DNA of 64,000 nt from Paludibacter jiangxiensis (GTDB taxonomy: Bacteria; Bacteroidota; Bacteroidia; Bacteroidales; Paludibacteraceae), in contig NZ_BDCR01000004.1 in NCBI RefSeq assembly GCF_001618385.1, positions 124,001 through 188,000 of the forward strand, in the 5' to 3' direction. Of this stretch, positions 7,798 to 16,672 are shown one piece after another; position 1 is the first letter of the stretch, and the number at the start of each line of letters is the position of its first letter. The notes below the pieces were generated by a model, which had not been told where the DNA came from, did no database searches, and was given only the letters and a program-made list of their open reading frames with translations. The translations under genes and the position numbers were made by a program.

Positions 7798-8335
7798 ATT
7801 CCTCTTCTGTAATTTGAACTTGTCCTTTGCTATCTATTATTATTGTAAAAAGTCGACAATTGTCTGTATCAGGAACACATAAACTGGCCTTAAGTTTAAT
7901 TGCTTTATTATCTGCAGAATCAAACCAAAGATTCATTAAACTAAATGAAAGATAGTCGGTTTTTGAAAACTTATTCTTAAAGTTACGCCTACTAATAATA
8001 TTAGAATAAATCAAACTTCTATTGTTTTTTATTACAACTAAAAATCTTTTGTCTTTTATCTTGAATGTGTCTTTATCTATCAAGTAAGACACATAACTAT
8101 TCTCATCTGGTGATAATGTTTTAATTGAAACCATAAATAATTGATTCCTAATGCTAAATATCGTATCACTTGATAGATTTGTAGTGTCTGTAACCCAATG
8201 TGTATGTTCAGACCCTTTTTCTTTAAAAGAGGGAACCTTCAAGATACTATCGGGGGACTTATTGATCCTATTGTGTTTGTTGTTTGTGCATTCAAATAGA
8301 GTAAGGCAAAATATCAATAATAAAGTATACTTCAT
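7778..8335 (-). CDS. hypothetical lipoprotein (AT-rich orphan)
   Basis: The family is not recognised. The 185-residue protein begins MKYTLLLIFCLTLFEC, a signal peptide with a lipobox (LFEC), so it is probably a lipoprotein anchored by Cys16. The mature chain starts with a polar linker (TNNKHNRINKSPDS) and then a mixed alpha/beta region without obvious motifs. The last residues (SPMPHD) and the TAG stop are encoded by repeat copy B, so the native C-terminus may have been replaced when the repeat inserted. AT-rich composition and lack of recognisable relatives match the other repeat-flanked genes. Confidence 0.6.
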   Translation of the reverse strand: MKYTLLLIFCLTLFECTNNKHNRINKSPDSILKVPSFKEKGSEHTHWVTDTTNLSSDTIFSIRNQLFMVSIKTLSPDENSYVSYLIDKDTFKIKDKRFLVVIKNNRSLIYSNIISRRNFKNKFSKTDYLSFSLMNLWFDSADNKAIKLKASLCVPDTDNCRLFTIIIDSKGQVQITEEESPMPHD

Positions 8336-8476
8336 AGAGCATCTTATTTTTATCGGGTGGATTATTTGTATTACAAGAACTATTGTTCTCCGTTTCGGCG
8401 TTGACTCCGTCTACATCGTTGTCAACGGGGGCCCTGCTTTCCATATCCTGCCAAATTTAGTTATTTTTCTTTTAAA

Positions 8477-8513
8477 CAAAAAAGCGACAGCTTATTATGC
8501 CATCGCTCTTTTG
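8477..8513 (-). terminator. terminator after the hybrid sensor-regulator gene
   Basis: On the minus strand, AAAAGAGCGATGGC and GCTGTCGCTTTTTT form a stem with two internal mismatches and a 7-base loop, followed by a T-run. It lies ~90 bp after the stop of the gene ending at 8600. The rest of 8336-8599 holds a CGTTGAC/GTCAACG inverted repeat near 8398-8428 and no gene. Confidence 0.6.
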
Positions 8514-8599
8514 TCTTATTGCAAGTCCGTACACCTTACTTTGGGGTTCGACGTAGGCCTAGCCTCTATTCTGTTTTTATGTTACGGCGAACCGGATAG

Positions 8600-11500
8600 T
8601 TATCCGATAATGTCCTTCAAAATTGGGTTATTCGGGTCGTTCTTGTATTTCTCAATGAACTCCGAGGGTTTCATGCCGAAGAAGTCATGGAAGCTATTGG
8701 TGAAGTAGGAGTGACTTGAAAATCCTACTTTATAAGCCACTTCCGAAATATTCACCTCGTTGTTGAGCAACAGGAAGGCGGCCTGTTTCAAACGGATGGA
8801 ACGTATCATTTCGCTGGGCGAAGTGTTTATCAGTTCCTTTAGTTTCCGGTTCAGGTGTACGCGGCTCAAACCAACCTCTTCGCTCAGCTTTTCCACACTG
8901 AAATCAGAATCTTCGATATTCTTCCGTATCACCTCGATCGTTTTTTCGAGTAGTCGTTTGTCTGCTGAGTTTATTTTCAGGTGTTCATAGTCGTAGTCAA
9001 TGGGCTGACTGTACTTCTTTTTAATAGTTTGCCGTGCTCCGATCAATTGAGCTATGTTCCGTTTCAAAATGTCGATATTGAACGGCTTGGTAAGATAAGT
9101 ATCTGCGCCACTGTCCAATCCTTCGATAATGTTCTCGTCTTTGGTTCTGGACGACAGCATGATAATAGGAATATGGTTGGTGTTGGTATTGCTCTTTATC
9201 TTGCGGCACAACTCGTTACCATCCATTTCCGGCATCACAATGTCGCTGATCACCACGTCGGGTAAAATACTGGTAATAGCGTTCCAGGCGGCTTTACTGC
9301 TGTCGAAACTTTCCACATTGTATTGATCCGACAGTTCAATCCGCAGATAGGAAAGTATGTCCTTGTCGTCATCCACAATCACAACCGTCGGCTTACTTTT
9401 AATCTTCTTCTGTGTTTCGGTGTCTTCTGCACCTTCCAGAATAGTGAAGTTCTCTTCATTGCGCGACATTTTAGCCGGTTGCGGATACATATCCCCTTGT
9501 CTGCTGGTCTGGAGTTCTGCTTCCGTGAGATGATCGTACGTGAGAGGTATCCGGATGATAAACGAACATCCAACTTCTTCGTTTTGAGCCGAAATTGTAC
9601 CGTGATGCAAATCTACCAGCTGTTTGGTAAGGTGAAGACCAATTCCGGATCCGAGATATTCAGCCTGACTGTTGGCCTGATAAAAGCGGTCGTATATTTT
9701 GTTAATAGCTTCCTGCTTAATGCCGGGGCCCGAATCGTGAATCTTGATTTCGAAATAATACTGTAATTCGTTGGTAGCATTCCGGTCCTCTCCGGTCATG
9801 AGGTTAACAGTGATTTTTCCTCCTTCGGGCGTAAACTTAAAGGCATTCGATAAAACATTGAAAATGATCTTATCAAAATTACTTTGGTCGACCCACGCCG
9901 TCAGATGTTCATATTCGCTCTCAAGCCGGAAATCAATCTGTTTGTTTTTTGCCAGATAGTCAAACGACATCATGATATCTTTCAGGAAGAAGACAATATC
10001 TGTTTCCTGAAAATGCATCTGCATCTGGTTGTTGTCTATTTTACGCATATCCATTAACTGGTTGATTAGTCGTAAAATACGAGAACTGTTACGATACATC
10101 AGATTATAGAGATCTTTCTTCTGACTATCCTTTTCCTCCATTCTCAACTTATCAAGAGGACTCATAATGAGGGTGATGGGAGTCCTGATTTCGTGCGAAA
10201 TATTGGTGAAGAATTGAAGTTTGGCTTCTTTTATGTGTTCAGAATGTTCGCGTTCTACCTGCATTTGCTTGTCACGCATTTTTTGTTGCAATTTTTCGTA
10301 CATTCGATAAATTATGAAACCTAAAATGATGAAATACAGCATGTATGCCCACACGGACTGCCACCAGGGAGGCAGTATGACAATGGTTAGTTCGGTTTCA
10401 TTGTAAGAGCCCTGTAAATCGGAACTGCAAGCCTGAACCTTAAATGTATAGGTTCCATGGGGTAGGTTGGTATATGTAACCAGACGATTGTCGGCTCCTG
10501 TTTCTTTCCATTCTTTGTCGAACCCTTCCATTTTGTATTTATAAGTAATACTTTGAGGATGGGTAAATTCCAGCGCTACAAACTCAATTGAGAAAACGTT
10601 GTCGCTTTGGCGCAGTTTAATCTCTTTTGCATACGACACAGCTTTGTCTAACTCAACCATTTTGCTCGATTCCTGACCTACGTTCACCGATTTGTTGAAT
10701 ACATAGAAGTTGGTGATATATACATTCGGAACCTTGCGGGAGTGGCAAATGTTTTTCGGGTAAAAGGCGGTGACACCATTGATACCACCGAAATAAAGTT
10801 TTCCGTCGGCAGCTTTGAAAAAAGCTCTCCGTCTGAATTCGTCACTCTGTAAGCCGTCGTAAGAGTAAAACTTGATGAATGTTTTGTTTTGTAGCGAGAA
10901 CTTTGCAAGACCGTGATTGGTGGTTATCCAAAGGTTTTTATTGCTATCTTCCACAATAGCATTGATGAAGTTATTGGGTAGTCCGTTGGCCATGGTATAG
11001 GTTTGCACACGACCCGATTTGCGGTCAAAGGAAAGCAGGCTGCTATTGGATCCAATCCATAACAAACCGTTGGAATCTTCGCAAAGCGAGTAAATTTTTA
11101 TGTTGTCGGGAAGTCCCTTTATATCGTTGTAATAGTGTAGCCTTCCTGATTTATCAATCACGTTCAAACCTTTGAGCGTTCCAACAATGAGATTGCCATT
11201 CCGGTCCGATGTCATGGTGTTGATCCAGTTGTTGCTCAGTTCCGTTTGAGTACTGTTTCCTATTGTGTTTTTATATAGTGAAATAGCACCGGTTGCCGCA
11301 TCTATTCGGTTTAAGCCTCCGTCGTATGTGCCTACCCAGATATTCCCTGAAGCATCTCCATACAGACACATGATTTTGTTACTTCCAATCTGATTTTGCT
11401 TCGGATAACGTTGTATACTCCGGCCTCCGTTGCATATGCATAACCCGTTAAGACTGGTGCCAATCCAAATGGTTCCTTTTTTATCCTGATATAATGAAGT

Positions 11501-12718
11501 AATGGAATTGTCAGGAAGCGACGAATTGGATTTGGTGAAATTAATAGTATTGCTTTGACCTTTTGCTTTATAAAACAAACCACTTCCATCGGTTCCGACC
11601 CACATGCCTCCATCTTTATCTATCAATATGGAATGGACACAGTTGCTGTTTTCCTCTTGTGTTTGCGAGCTGAATCCATAATATTCAAATTTATTTACGA
11701 AGTTGGGAATGAAATAAATTCCTTTCTGGTATAAACCGGCCCAGATATTCCCCTGGTTGTCTTCCATTAGTGCGCTCACATGCCAGGTGCTGTTGGAACG
11801 GTCGTTGTTTTCGCGGGGAACAGTTTCAAAACGTTCGTTTTTAGCGTCAAAAAGCATTAAGCCCCTATCGTTGGTTCCCACCCAAATGCGTCCTTTAGAA
11901 TCGTATAGCATTGATCGTACCGCACAATTGCGGGCATCCGGAGTTGTGGCTTCTCTCACATTGCCGGTGGTCTCATCGTATACAAACATGCCTCTGTTAT
12001 AGCAGCCAAGTAGTATTTTGCCAGTTGATTTATCTTCTGCAATAGAGGTAATATATTTCCCTTTCAACCATTGTTTAACGGGAACGTATCTGCCTTTTTG
12101 AGTACGGTACAAAATGCATCCTTCGGTTTCTGTGCCGATCCACATGTTGTTATGAGAATCCTGAAAAGCAGATCGAATAAATGAACTTGGTTGGTTTTTG
12201 ATAGTGTTCTCTATTTGAGTTACTTTGAGGGTATGCTTGTTGATACGATAAAAACTGTGTCCTGCCGTGCAAACCACAATATTGTCTTTGTCGCTGTTTA
12301 GGATAGCCGTGATGTGTGGCTTTAGCAAAATATTTGTTTTCGCCTCATAGAGAGGGAAATTTTGGAAGCTATTGAAATTTCTGTGGTATAACTGTAATCC
12401 GCTTACAGTTCCTATCCAAAAGTTGTTACAGTCGTCCTCAAAAAGAGTTTGAACATAATTGCTTTTGATGGACTTGGGGTCACCCGATTTGTGAAGAAAA
12501 ATAGAGAACTTCATCCCATCGAAATAGCTCAATCCGTCTTCCGTGGCGATCCATACAAACCCTTTTTTGTCCTGATAGATCTGGTTTATCTGACTGTTAG
12601 GCAGACCAGAATTGGAAGAAGTGTATAAACGGGATATTTGCGCTTGTATTTGAGAAAATGGCAAAAAGAACAATACACTGATTATGATCAATGGAAAAAT
12701 GAGTATGCTGCTTTTCAT
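8600..12718 (-). CDS. hybrid two-component system sensor-regulator (HTCS)
   Basis: This 1372-residue one-protein phosphorelay is the standard PUL regulator of Bacteroidales. In order it has: a signal peptide (1-26); a two-propeller periplasmic sensor of Reg_prop repeats (about 30-680, with recurring GxIWVGT/NLWI motifs); a Y_Y_Y domain (about 700-765); one membrane span (about 785-805); HisKA with ISHEIRTP (His near 843); HATPase; a REC domain with VISDIVMP (Asp near 1158); and an AraC-type HTH in the last ~100 residues. It would bind an oligosaccharide in the periplasm and activate the locus, here presumably a glucuronoxylan fragment. The gene is last in the locus, isolated by terminators on both sides and preceded by a 32-bp palindrome. 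Confidence 0.95.
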   Translation of the reverse strand: MKSSILIFPLIIISVLFFLPFSQIQAQISRLYTSSNSGLPNSQINQIYQDKKGFVWIATEDGLSYFDGMKFSIFLHKSGDPKSIKSNYVQTLFEDDCNNFWIGTVSGLQLYHRNFNSFQNFPLYEAKTNILLKPHITAILNSDKDNIVVCTAGHSFYRINKHTLKVTQIENTIKNQPSSFIRSAFQDSHNNMWIGTETEGCILYRTQKGRYVPVKQWLKGKYITSIAEDKSTGKILLGCYNRGMFVYDETTGNVREATTPDARNCAVRSMLYDSKGRIWVGTNDRGLMLFDAKNERFETVPRENNDRSNSTWHVSALMEDNQGNIWAGLYQKGIYFIPNFVNKFEYYGFSSQTQEENSNCVHSILIDKDGGMWVGTDGSGLFYKAKGQSNTINFTKSNSSLPDNSITSLYQDKKGTIWIGTSLNGLCICNGGRSIQRYPKQNQIGSNKIMCLYGDASGNIWVGTYDGGLNRIDAATGAISLYKNTIGNSTQTELSNNWINTMTSDRNGNLIVGTLKGLNVIDKSGRLHYYNDIKGLPDNIKIYSLCEDSNGLLWIGSNSSLLSFDRKSGRVQTYTMANGLPNNFINAIVEDSNKNLWITTNHGLAKFSLQNKTFIKFYSYDGLQSDEFRRRAFFKAADGKLYFGGINGVTAFYPKNICHSRKVPNVYITNFYVFNKSVNVGQESSKMVELDKAVSYAKEIKLRQSDNVFSIEFVALEFTHPQSITYKYKMEGFDKEWKETGADNRLVTYTNLPHGTYTFKVQACSSDLQGSYNETELTIVILPPWWQSVWAYMLYFIILGFIIYRMYEKLQQKMRDKQMQVEREHSEHIKEAKLQFFTNISHEIRTPITLIMSPLDKLRMEEKDSQKKDLYNLMYRNSSRILRLINQLMDMRKIDNNQMQMHFQETDIVFFLKDIMMSFDYLAKNKQIDFRLESEYEHLTAWVDQSNFDKIIFNVLSNAFKFTPEGGKITVNLMTGEDRNATNELQYYFEIKIHDSGPGIKQEAINKIYDRFYQANSQAEYLGSGIGLHLTKQLVDLHHGTISAQNEEVGCSFIIRIPLTYDHLTEAELQTSRQGDMYPQPAKMSRNEENFTILEGAEDTETQKKIKSKPTVVIVDDDKDILSYLRIELSDQYNVESFDSSKAAWNAITSILPDVVISDIVMPEMDGNELCRKIKSNTNTNHIPIIMLSSRTKDENIIEGLDSGADTYLTKPFNIDILKRNIAQLIGARQTIKKKYSQPIDYDYEHLKINSADKRLLEKTIEVIRKNIEDSDFSVEKLSEEVGLSRVHLNRKLKELINTSPSEMIRSIRLKQAAFLLLNNEVNISEVAYKVGFSSHSYFTNSFHDFFGMKPSEFIEKYKNDPNNPILKDIIG

Positions 12719-12731
12719 AAGTAGGTGGTTG

Positions 12732-12763
12732 ACAAAATCTGTGTAAAATTACACAGATTTTGT
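12732..12763. promoter_or_regulatory. 32-bp palindrome before the HTCS gene
   Basis: ACAAAATCTGTGTAA and its exact reverse complement TTACACAGATTTTGT are separated by two bases. The site ends 13 bp before the HTCS start codon. It could be an operator for a dimeric regulator or an RNA hairpin near the ribosome site. There is no T-run after it in the gene direction, so it does not look like a terminator. Confidence 0.6.
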
Positions 12764-12787
12764 TGTATATGGGAGGATTAAAAACAA

Positions 12788-12823
12788 AATATTCACCTCC
12801 CACAGTTCTGAGAGGTGAATATT
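12788..12823 (-). terminator. terminator after GH67
   Basis: AATATTCACCTC and GAGGTGAATATT form a perfect 12-bp stem 8 bp after the GH67 gene, followed on the minus strand by TTTTGTTTT. It separates the GH43-GH67 unit from the HTCS gene. Confidence 0.8.
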
Positions 12824-12830
12824 GTGTATT

Positions 12831-14945
12831 TTAATTATGGCTGGCCATATTTAGCTTGATTTTTTTCAGGTCATCGAGCTTGTGAACCGGAGCTTCGATG
12901 TATGGAGGTATCGGTTGTTTTGAGAATTCCTGAAAGTATAACAAGCAGGCATCTTTCCACCAAATGGCATCTTTCTCCTGAATGGCCAGTTTGGCTTTGA
13001 CAGCCTCAAAACGTTCTTTGTCAACGTAAGTCTTCAGATTGTTCCAGGTAGCTTCGAATGTTCTGACATCTTTCACTCCCGAATCATATAGATAACACAG
13101 TTCATCCCAGAGTGTCTTCCCGTCTTTCATTTTGTAGTTCCATGGAACATGATGGAACCAAAGAAGATATTTTTCGGGGCAGGTTTCGGGTTTGTCGAAC
13201 ATTTCACGAAGGGGAGAACAATACTGCTCCACATAATTGGTACCACGAGACGAACGGTCGAATCCTAGTCCGTCTTCGTTTGCCTGATGATAATATTTCG
13301 GTAACCAGTCGGGGCGGGCATTTGGAAAGTCGCACCAGGGTTCTGGACCGTAGTGATGTTCCCATGCAAAAAGATGGTGCAGACCTAATGGCATCATGTA
13401 ATTCACTACTGCTTCGCGGGATGCAATCATCATATTCTTTGCGTCTCTGACAAAGCCACTATCCTTGTTGAAGGTCATTTTTAACCATTCTCCGGCAATT
13501 TGTTCCGACGTAAGGTTATGATTCCACGCCAGTCGTCCGAAAGCATACCAGTTTGCCTGCGCGAAATGGTGACCGCACCAGTTGGTGTCTTCTCCTATAT
13601 TGGCAACGCCTGCAATTGCCGATAGCTCTCTTTTATAGAGCGTACCATCCGTAATGCGGGCAACCGTTGATCCTTTTCCCTGGCAATAGGTGTCGCTATC
13701 AAGACATTCTTTCCAGAGAGGAGCCTGATATACCATGTGGTTCGACTGTCCCAGATATTCCTGCGTAATCTGAAACTCGGGCATTATTTTTGTCAGTTTC
13801 AAACCTCCGAAAAGTGGGCTGAATGGCTCACGGGGCTGAAAGTCTATGGGTCCGTTTTTAACCTGAACAATCACATTGTCACGGAATTTCCCATCAAGTG
13901 GCACAAATTCGTTATAAGCTTGTTTGGCACGGTCGTCATTATCAGGACTGTATACAAAAGCTCTCCACATCACAATTCCGCCGTGAGGTTTCAACGCATC
14001 AGCCAGCATATTGGCACCGTCAGCATGTGTGCGCCCAAAATCCTGAGGTCCGGGGAGCCCTTCGGAGTTGGCTTTTACCAGGAAGCCTCCGAAGTCAGGA
14101 ATTAGCCGGTAAATCTCATTTACCTTATTGTCCCACCATTTTATAACAGCAGGGTTGAGCGGATCGGCTGTGGGCACCCCCCCAATAACAGAAGGGGCTG
14201 AAAAATTAATAGATAGATATACTTTGATATGGAATGGACGGAAGATACCGGCAAGAATCTTTACCTTTTCAAGATAGTCGTTGCGAAGGATATTTGGCGA
14301 GGCATTGACATTATCCAGTACACTACCGTTGATTCCAATAGAAGCATTTGCCCGGGCATATTCGGTATATCGGGGCGAGATTTTCTTTGGCATATCTTCC
14401 CATTTCCAGATAGAATGACCGGCATATCCACGTTCAATACTGCCATCCAGATTATCCCAGTGGTTCAGAATACGGACAGCATATGACGGATTTTCGATGA
14501 TATCCAGATTGTCCGGTAACTCGTTGGTTTGGATAAGTCGCAGCAAATGATAAACACCGTAAAGCAAACCCGCTTCGCTTTTTGCAGTTATAACAGTCTG
14601 TTGTTTGCCACGGAGATCGAAAGTTTTTATTATAAATCCTTCGTTACCCAGTTGTTCCAGATTTTTGCTCAAAGCAAATGGTAGCAGAGCTTTGCTTCGG
14701 GAAGTGCCGATAATCAGTGTTTGTTTCCCTGAGTTGTTGATGGATAGTTCTTTGCCGTAAATTTCTTTCCATGCTTTCTGAAATTCTTTTACAGCAAAGA
14801 GTGTTTTGTCTGCATTGATTCCGGTAAAACGTATAGGCGATGCTTTGGCCTGTCCGAAACGAAGCCAAAGTTTGCTACCGTCTTCTGCTTGTGCAAATAA
14901 AATGGATACGGTAAAAAGAAATAATATAGATAAATATCGGATCAT
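12831..14945 (-). CDS. aguA: GH67 alpha-glucuronidase
   Basis: The enzyme removes (4-O-methyl-)glucuronic acid from the non-reducing terminal xylose of xylo-oligosaccharides. It is 704 residues, the usual length, with a signal peptide (MIRYLSILFLFTVSILFAQA), so it is probably periplasmic. An N-terminal GH67N domain is followed by the catalytic barrel. KANSEGLPGP carries the putative acid Glu295. GPIDFQ carries Asp368 and TQEYLGQ carries Glu396, the inverting base pair. These match the Cellvibrio GlcA67A residues 292/365/393 with a constant offset of three. It follows GH43 by 84 bp and is probably co-transcribed with it. Confidence 0.96.
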   Translation of the reverse strand: MIRYLSILFLFTVSILFAQAEDGSKLWLRFGQAKASPIRFTGINADKTLFAVKEFQKAWKEIYGKELSINNSGKQTLIIGTSRSKALLPFALSKNLEQLGNEGFIIKTFDLRGKQQTVITAKSEAGLLYGVYHLLRLIQTNELPDNLDIIENPSYAVRILNHWDNLDGSIERGYAGHSIWKWEDMPKKISPRYTEYARANASIGINGSVLDNVNASPNILRNDYLEKVKILAGIFRPFHIKVYLSINFSAPSVIGGVPTADPLNPAVIKWWDNKVNEIYRLIPDFGGFLVKANSEGLPGPQDFGRTHADGANMLADALKPHGGIVMWRAFVYSPDNDDRAKQAYNEFVPLDGKFRDNVIVQVKNGPIDFQPREPFSPLFGGLKLTKIMPEFQITQEYLGQSNHMVYQAPLWKECLDSDTYCQGKGSTVARITDGTLYKRELSAIAGVANIGEDTNWCGHHFAQANWYAFGRLAWNHNLTSEQIAGEWLKMTFNKDSGFVRDAKNMMIASREAVVNYMMPLGLHHLFAWEHHYGPEPWCDFPNARPDWLPKYYHQANEDGLGFDRSSRGTNYVEQYCSPLREMFDKPETCPEKYLLWFHHVPWNYKMKDGKTLWDELCYLYDSGVKDVRTFEATWNNLKTYVDKERFEAVKAKLAIQEKDAIWWKDACLLYFQEFSKQPIPPYIEAPVHKLDDLKKIKLNMASHN

Positions 14946-15028
14946 GTAAAAAGTTTCTATTTCAAAGTTTCAAGTTCCAAAATACAATCTGTCATTGCAG
15001 ATTTTATTGGCATATTTGTGAGCTATAA

Positions 15029-15985
15029 TTATTGTCCTTCTATTGTTTTAATGGTACCGTCAGCATTGTATTCCAGTTCGGTTACCTTAATACTTCGCAA
15101 CCATGTCTTGCCTCCGGAAGGCACACTGTCGTGGTGGAACAGGTACCATTTTCCCTGAAATTCAACTATCGAATGGTGAGTTGTCCATCCAACAACCGGA
15201 GTGAGTATAACTCCTTTGTAGGTAAACGGACCGTAAGGATTATCTCCTATGGCATAACACAGCAAATGTGTATCACCGGTAGAGTAGGAGAAATAATATT
15301 TGCCGTTGTACTTGTGCATCCAGGGACCTTCGAAATAGCGACGGCTGTTATCTCCGGCTTTCAGGGGCTCTCCGTTTTCATCCAGAATGACTACATCGCG
15401 CGGTTCTTCTGCAAACTCCAGCATGTTGTCGCTCAGTTTGGCAACACGGGCAAATAAAGCAGATTCATCATCGCTCGGTAATGCCGGATTTTCAATGGCC
15501 TTGTTGTTGCGGTAGCGTTGTAGTTGTCCTCCCCATAATCCACCAAAATAGATGTAATAATCATTGTCATTATCTTGCAAAACAGCCGGGTCTATAGAGA
15601 AACTGCCTTTAATCGGATCGCTTTGCGGAACAAAAGGACCTTCGGGTTTATCGCTTACTGCTACGCCGATACGGAAAATGTCATTTTTGTCCTTCAAGGG
15701 AAAATAGAGATAGTACTTCCCATTTTTGCAGGCGGCATCCGGAGCCCAAAGCTGGCGTCCTGACCAGGGGATGTCTTTTACATCCAAAACAACACCATGG
15801 TCGGTCACTTCTCCGTCGATAGAGTCCATAGAGAATACGTGATAATCGCGCATGTCGAAATGATCGCCATTGTCGTTTTCAGGAATACCCGATTCAACGT
15901 CGTGAGAGGGATAGATATAAATTTTTCCGTTAAATACGTGAGCCGAAGGATCGGCAGTATATAGATGATCGACTAAGTAACGCAT
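15029..15985 (-). CDS. GH43 beta-xylosidase / arabinofuranosidase-type hydrolase
   Basis: This is a five-bladed propeller glycosidase of 318 residues. I chose the ATG at 15985 (MRYLVDHLYTADPSAH) over 16042, since the extra 19 residues are not family-like. No signal peptide is evident from this start, which suggests a cytoplasmic enzyme acting on imported short products. The three catalytic carboxylates are visible: base Asp12 (TADPSAH), pKa modulator Asp132 (SIDPAV) and acid Glu219 (YFEGPWMH). It resembles the GH43_1-like exo-xylosidases in Bacteroidetes xylan loci; arabinofuranosidase activity is an alternative. It starts the GH43-GH67 unit downstream of the SusD terminator. Confidence 0.9.
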   Translation of the reverse strand: MRYLVDHLYTADPSAHVFNGKIYIYPSHDVESGIPENDNGDHFDMRDYHVFSMDSIDGEVTDHGVVLDVKDIPWSGRQLWAPDAACKNGKYYLYFPLKDKNDIFRIGVAVSDKPEGPFVPQSDPIKGSFSIDPAVLQDNDNDYYIYFGGLWGGQLQRYRNNKAIENPALPSDDESALFARVAKLSDNMLEFAEEPRDVVILDENGEPLKAGDNSRRYFEGPWMHKYNGKYYFSYSTGDTHLLCYAIGDNPYGPFTYKGVILTPVVGWTTHHSIVEFQGKWYLFHHDSVPSGGKTWLRSIKVTELEYNADGTIKTIEGQ

Positions 15986-16617
15986 AGATTTGATTTTTTT
16001 TCTGAGAAAAATATTTTGATTTGCCTCAATGTTTATCAGCAAACGATATCTTTGATTTAAGTCTCTTGTAAAACAGTAAGTAACTGCAGAGATATTTTAT
16101 ATTGATTTAGGATTTGCTGTTTGCCATCGTAAATAACATAGCTCTTGTTTGAAATTATATTTTAGAAGGACAGAAAACAGCATATATTGTTGTTGGGTGA
16201 ACTTTCAATTTCAGATTGGTAGATAGGATTCTCCCACAGAGTGAGTAGTTCCTTGTTCGATTGTCCGTAATAAATCCGGACGTTGCCGAACATAATATTT
16301 TAATTTTGATGGAGTTTTTTCCTTACTATATAGAGTAGGGATCTCCTGCTTTTAACGGGTCAGAAAAGCTGACCACTTACAGTTTGAATTGACAATGTTT
16401 TTGTAAGTGTGTTTGTCAATAGCAATCAAGACATGTTTTGCAGCCGTTATCAAACTCCAGCCTTTTACACAGGAGTCTCTTTGCTGCAATATGCAGTTAC
16501 ATTATCATTTTAGAAATCTTAATTATAGAGTTTAATGGTATGCAGACTCAGATAAGATTAACAAAAAGTAAAAAAGAGCATTTGAATTGCACGTAGAGAA
16601 ATTCGTGAAGGTTAGAA
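15986..16617. other. intergenic region between SusD and GH43, 630 bp
   Basis: No gene is supported. The region should hold the promoter of the GH43-GH67 unit. A perfect 8-bp inverted repeat, ATTGACAA (16388-16395) and TTGTCAAT (16413-16420), is a possible operator. Close to GH43 a TATCGTTTG string near 16047 resembles the -7 element with one extra base. Nothing else stands out. Confidence 0.4.
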
Positions 16618-16652
16618 AAGAAGACTCTCTCCATAAAGGAAAGAGTCTTCTT
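16618..16652 (-). terminator. terminator after SusD
   Basis: AAGAAGACTCTTTCC pairs with GGAGAGAGTCTTCTT around a 5-base loop, a 15-bp stem with one mismatch, followed on the minus strand by a short T-rich run. It lies 20 bp after the SusD stop. Confidence 0.75.
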
Positions 16653-16672
16653 GTTAAGGAATCCGGTACAAA

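Noticed and set aside
5069-8335. Classical integron
   Set aside because: No integron integrase is visible and the repeats lack evident paired attC core sites (GTTRRRY/RYYYAAC) at their ends; only the layout is cassette-like.
12732-12763. Palindrome before the HTCS gene as a terminator
   Set aside because: A separate strong terminator already lies at 12788-12823, and no T-run follows the palindrome in the gene direction.
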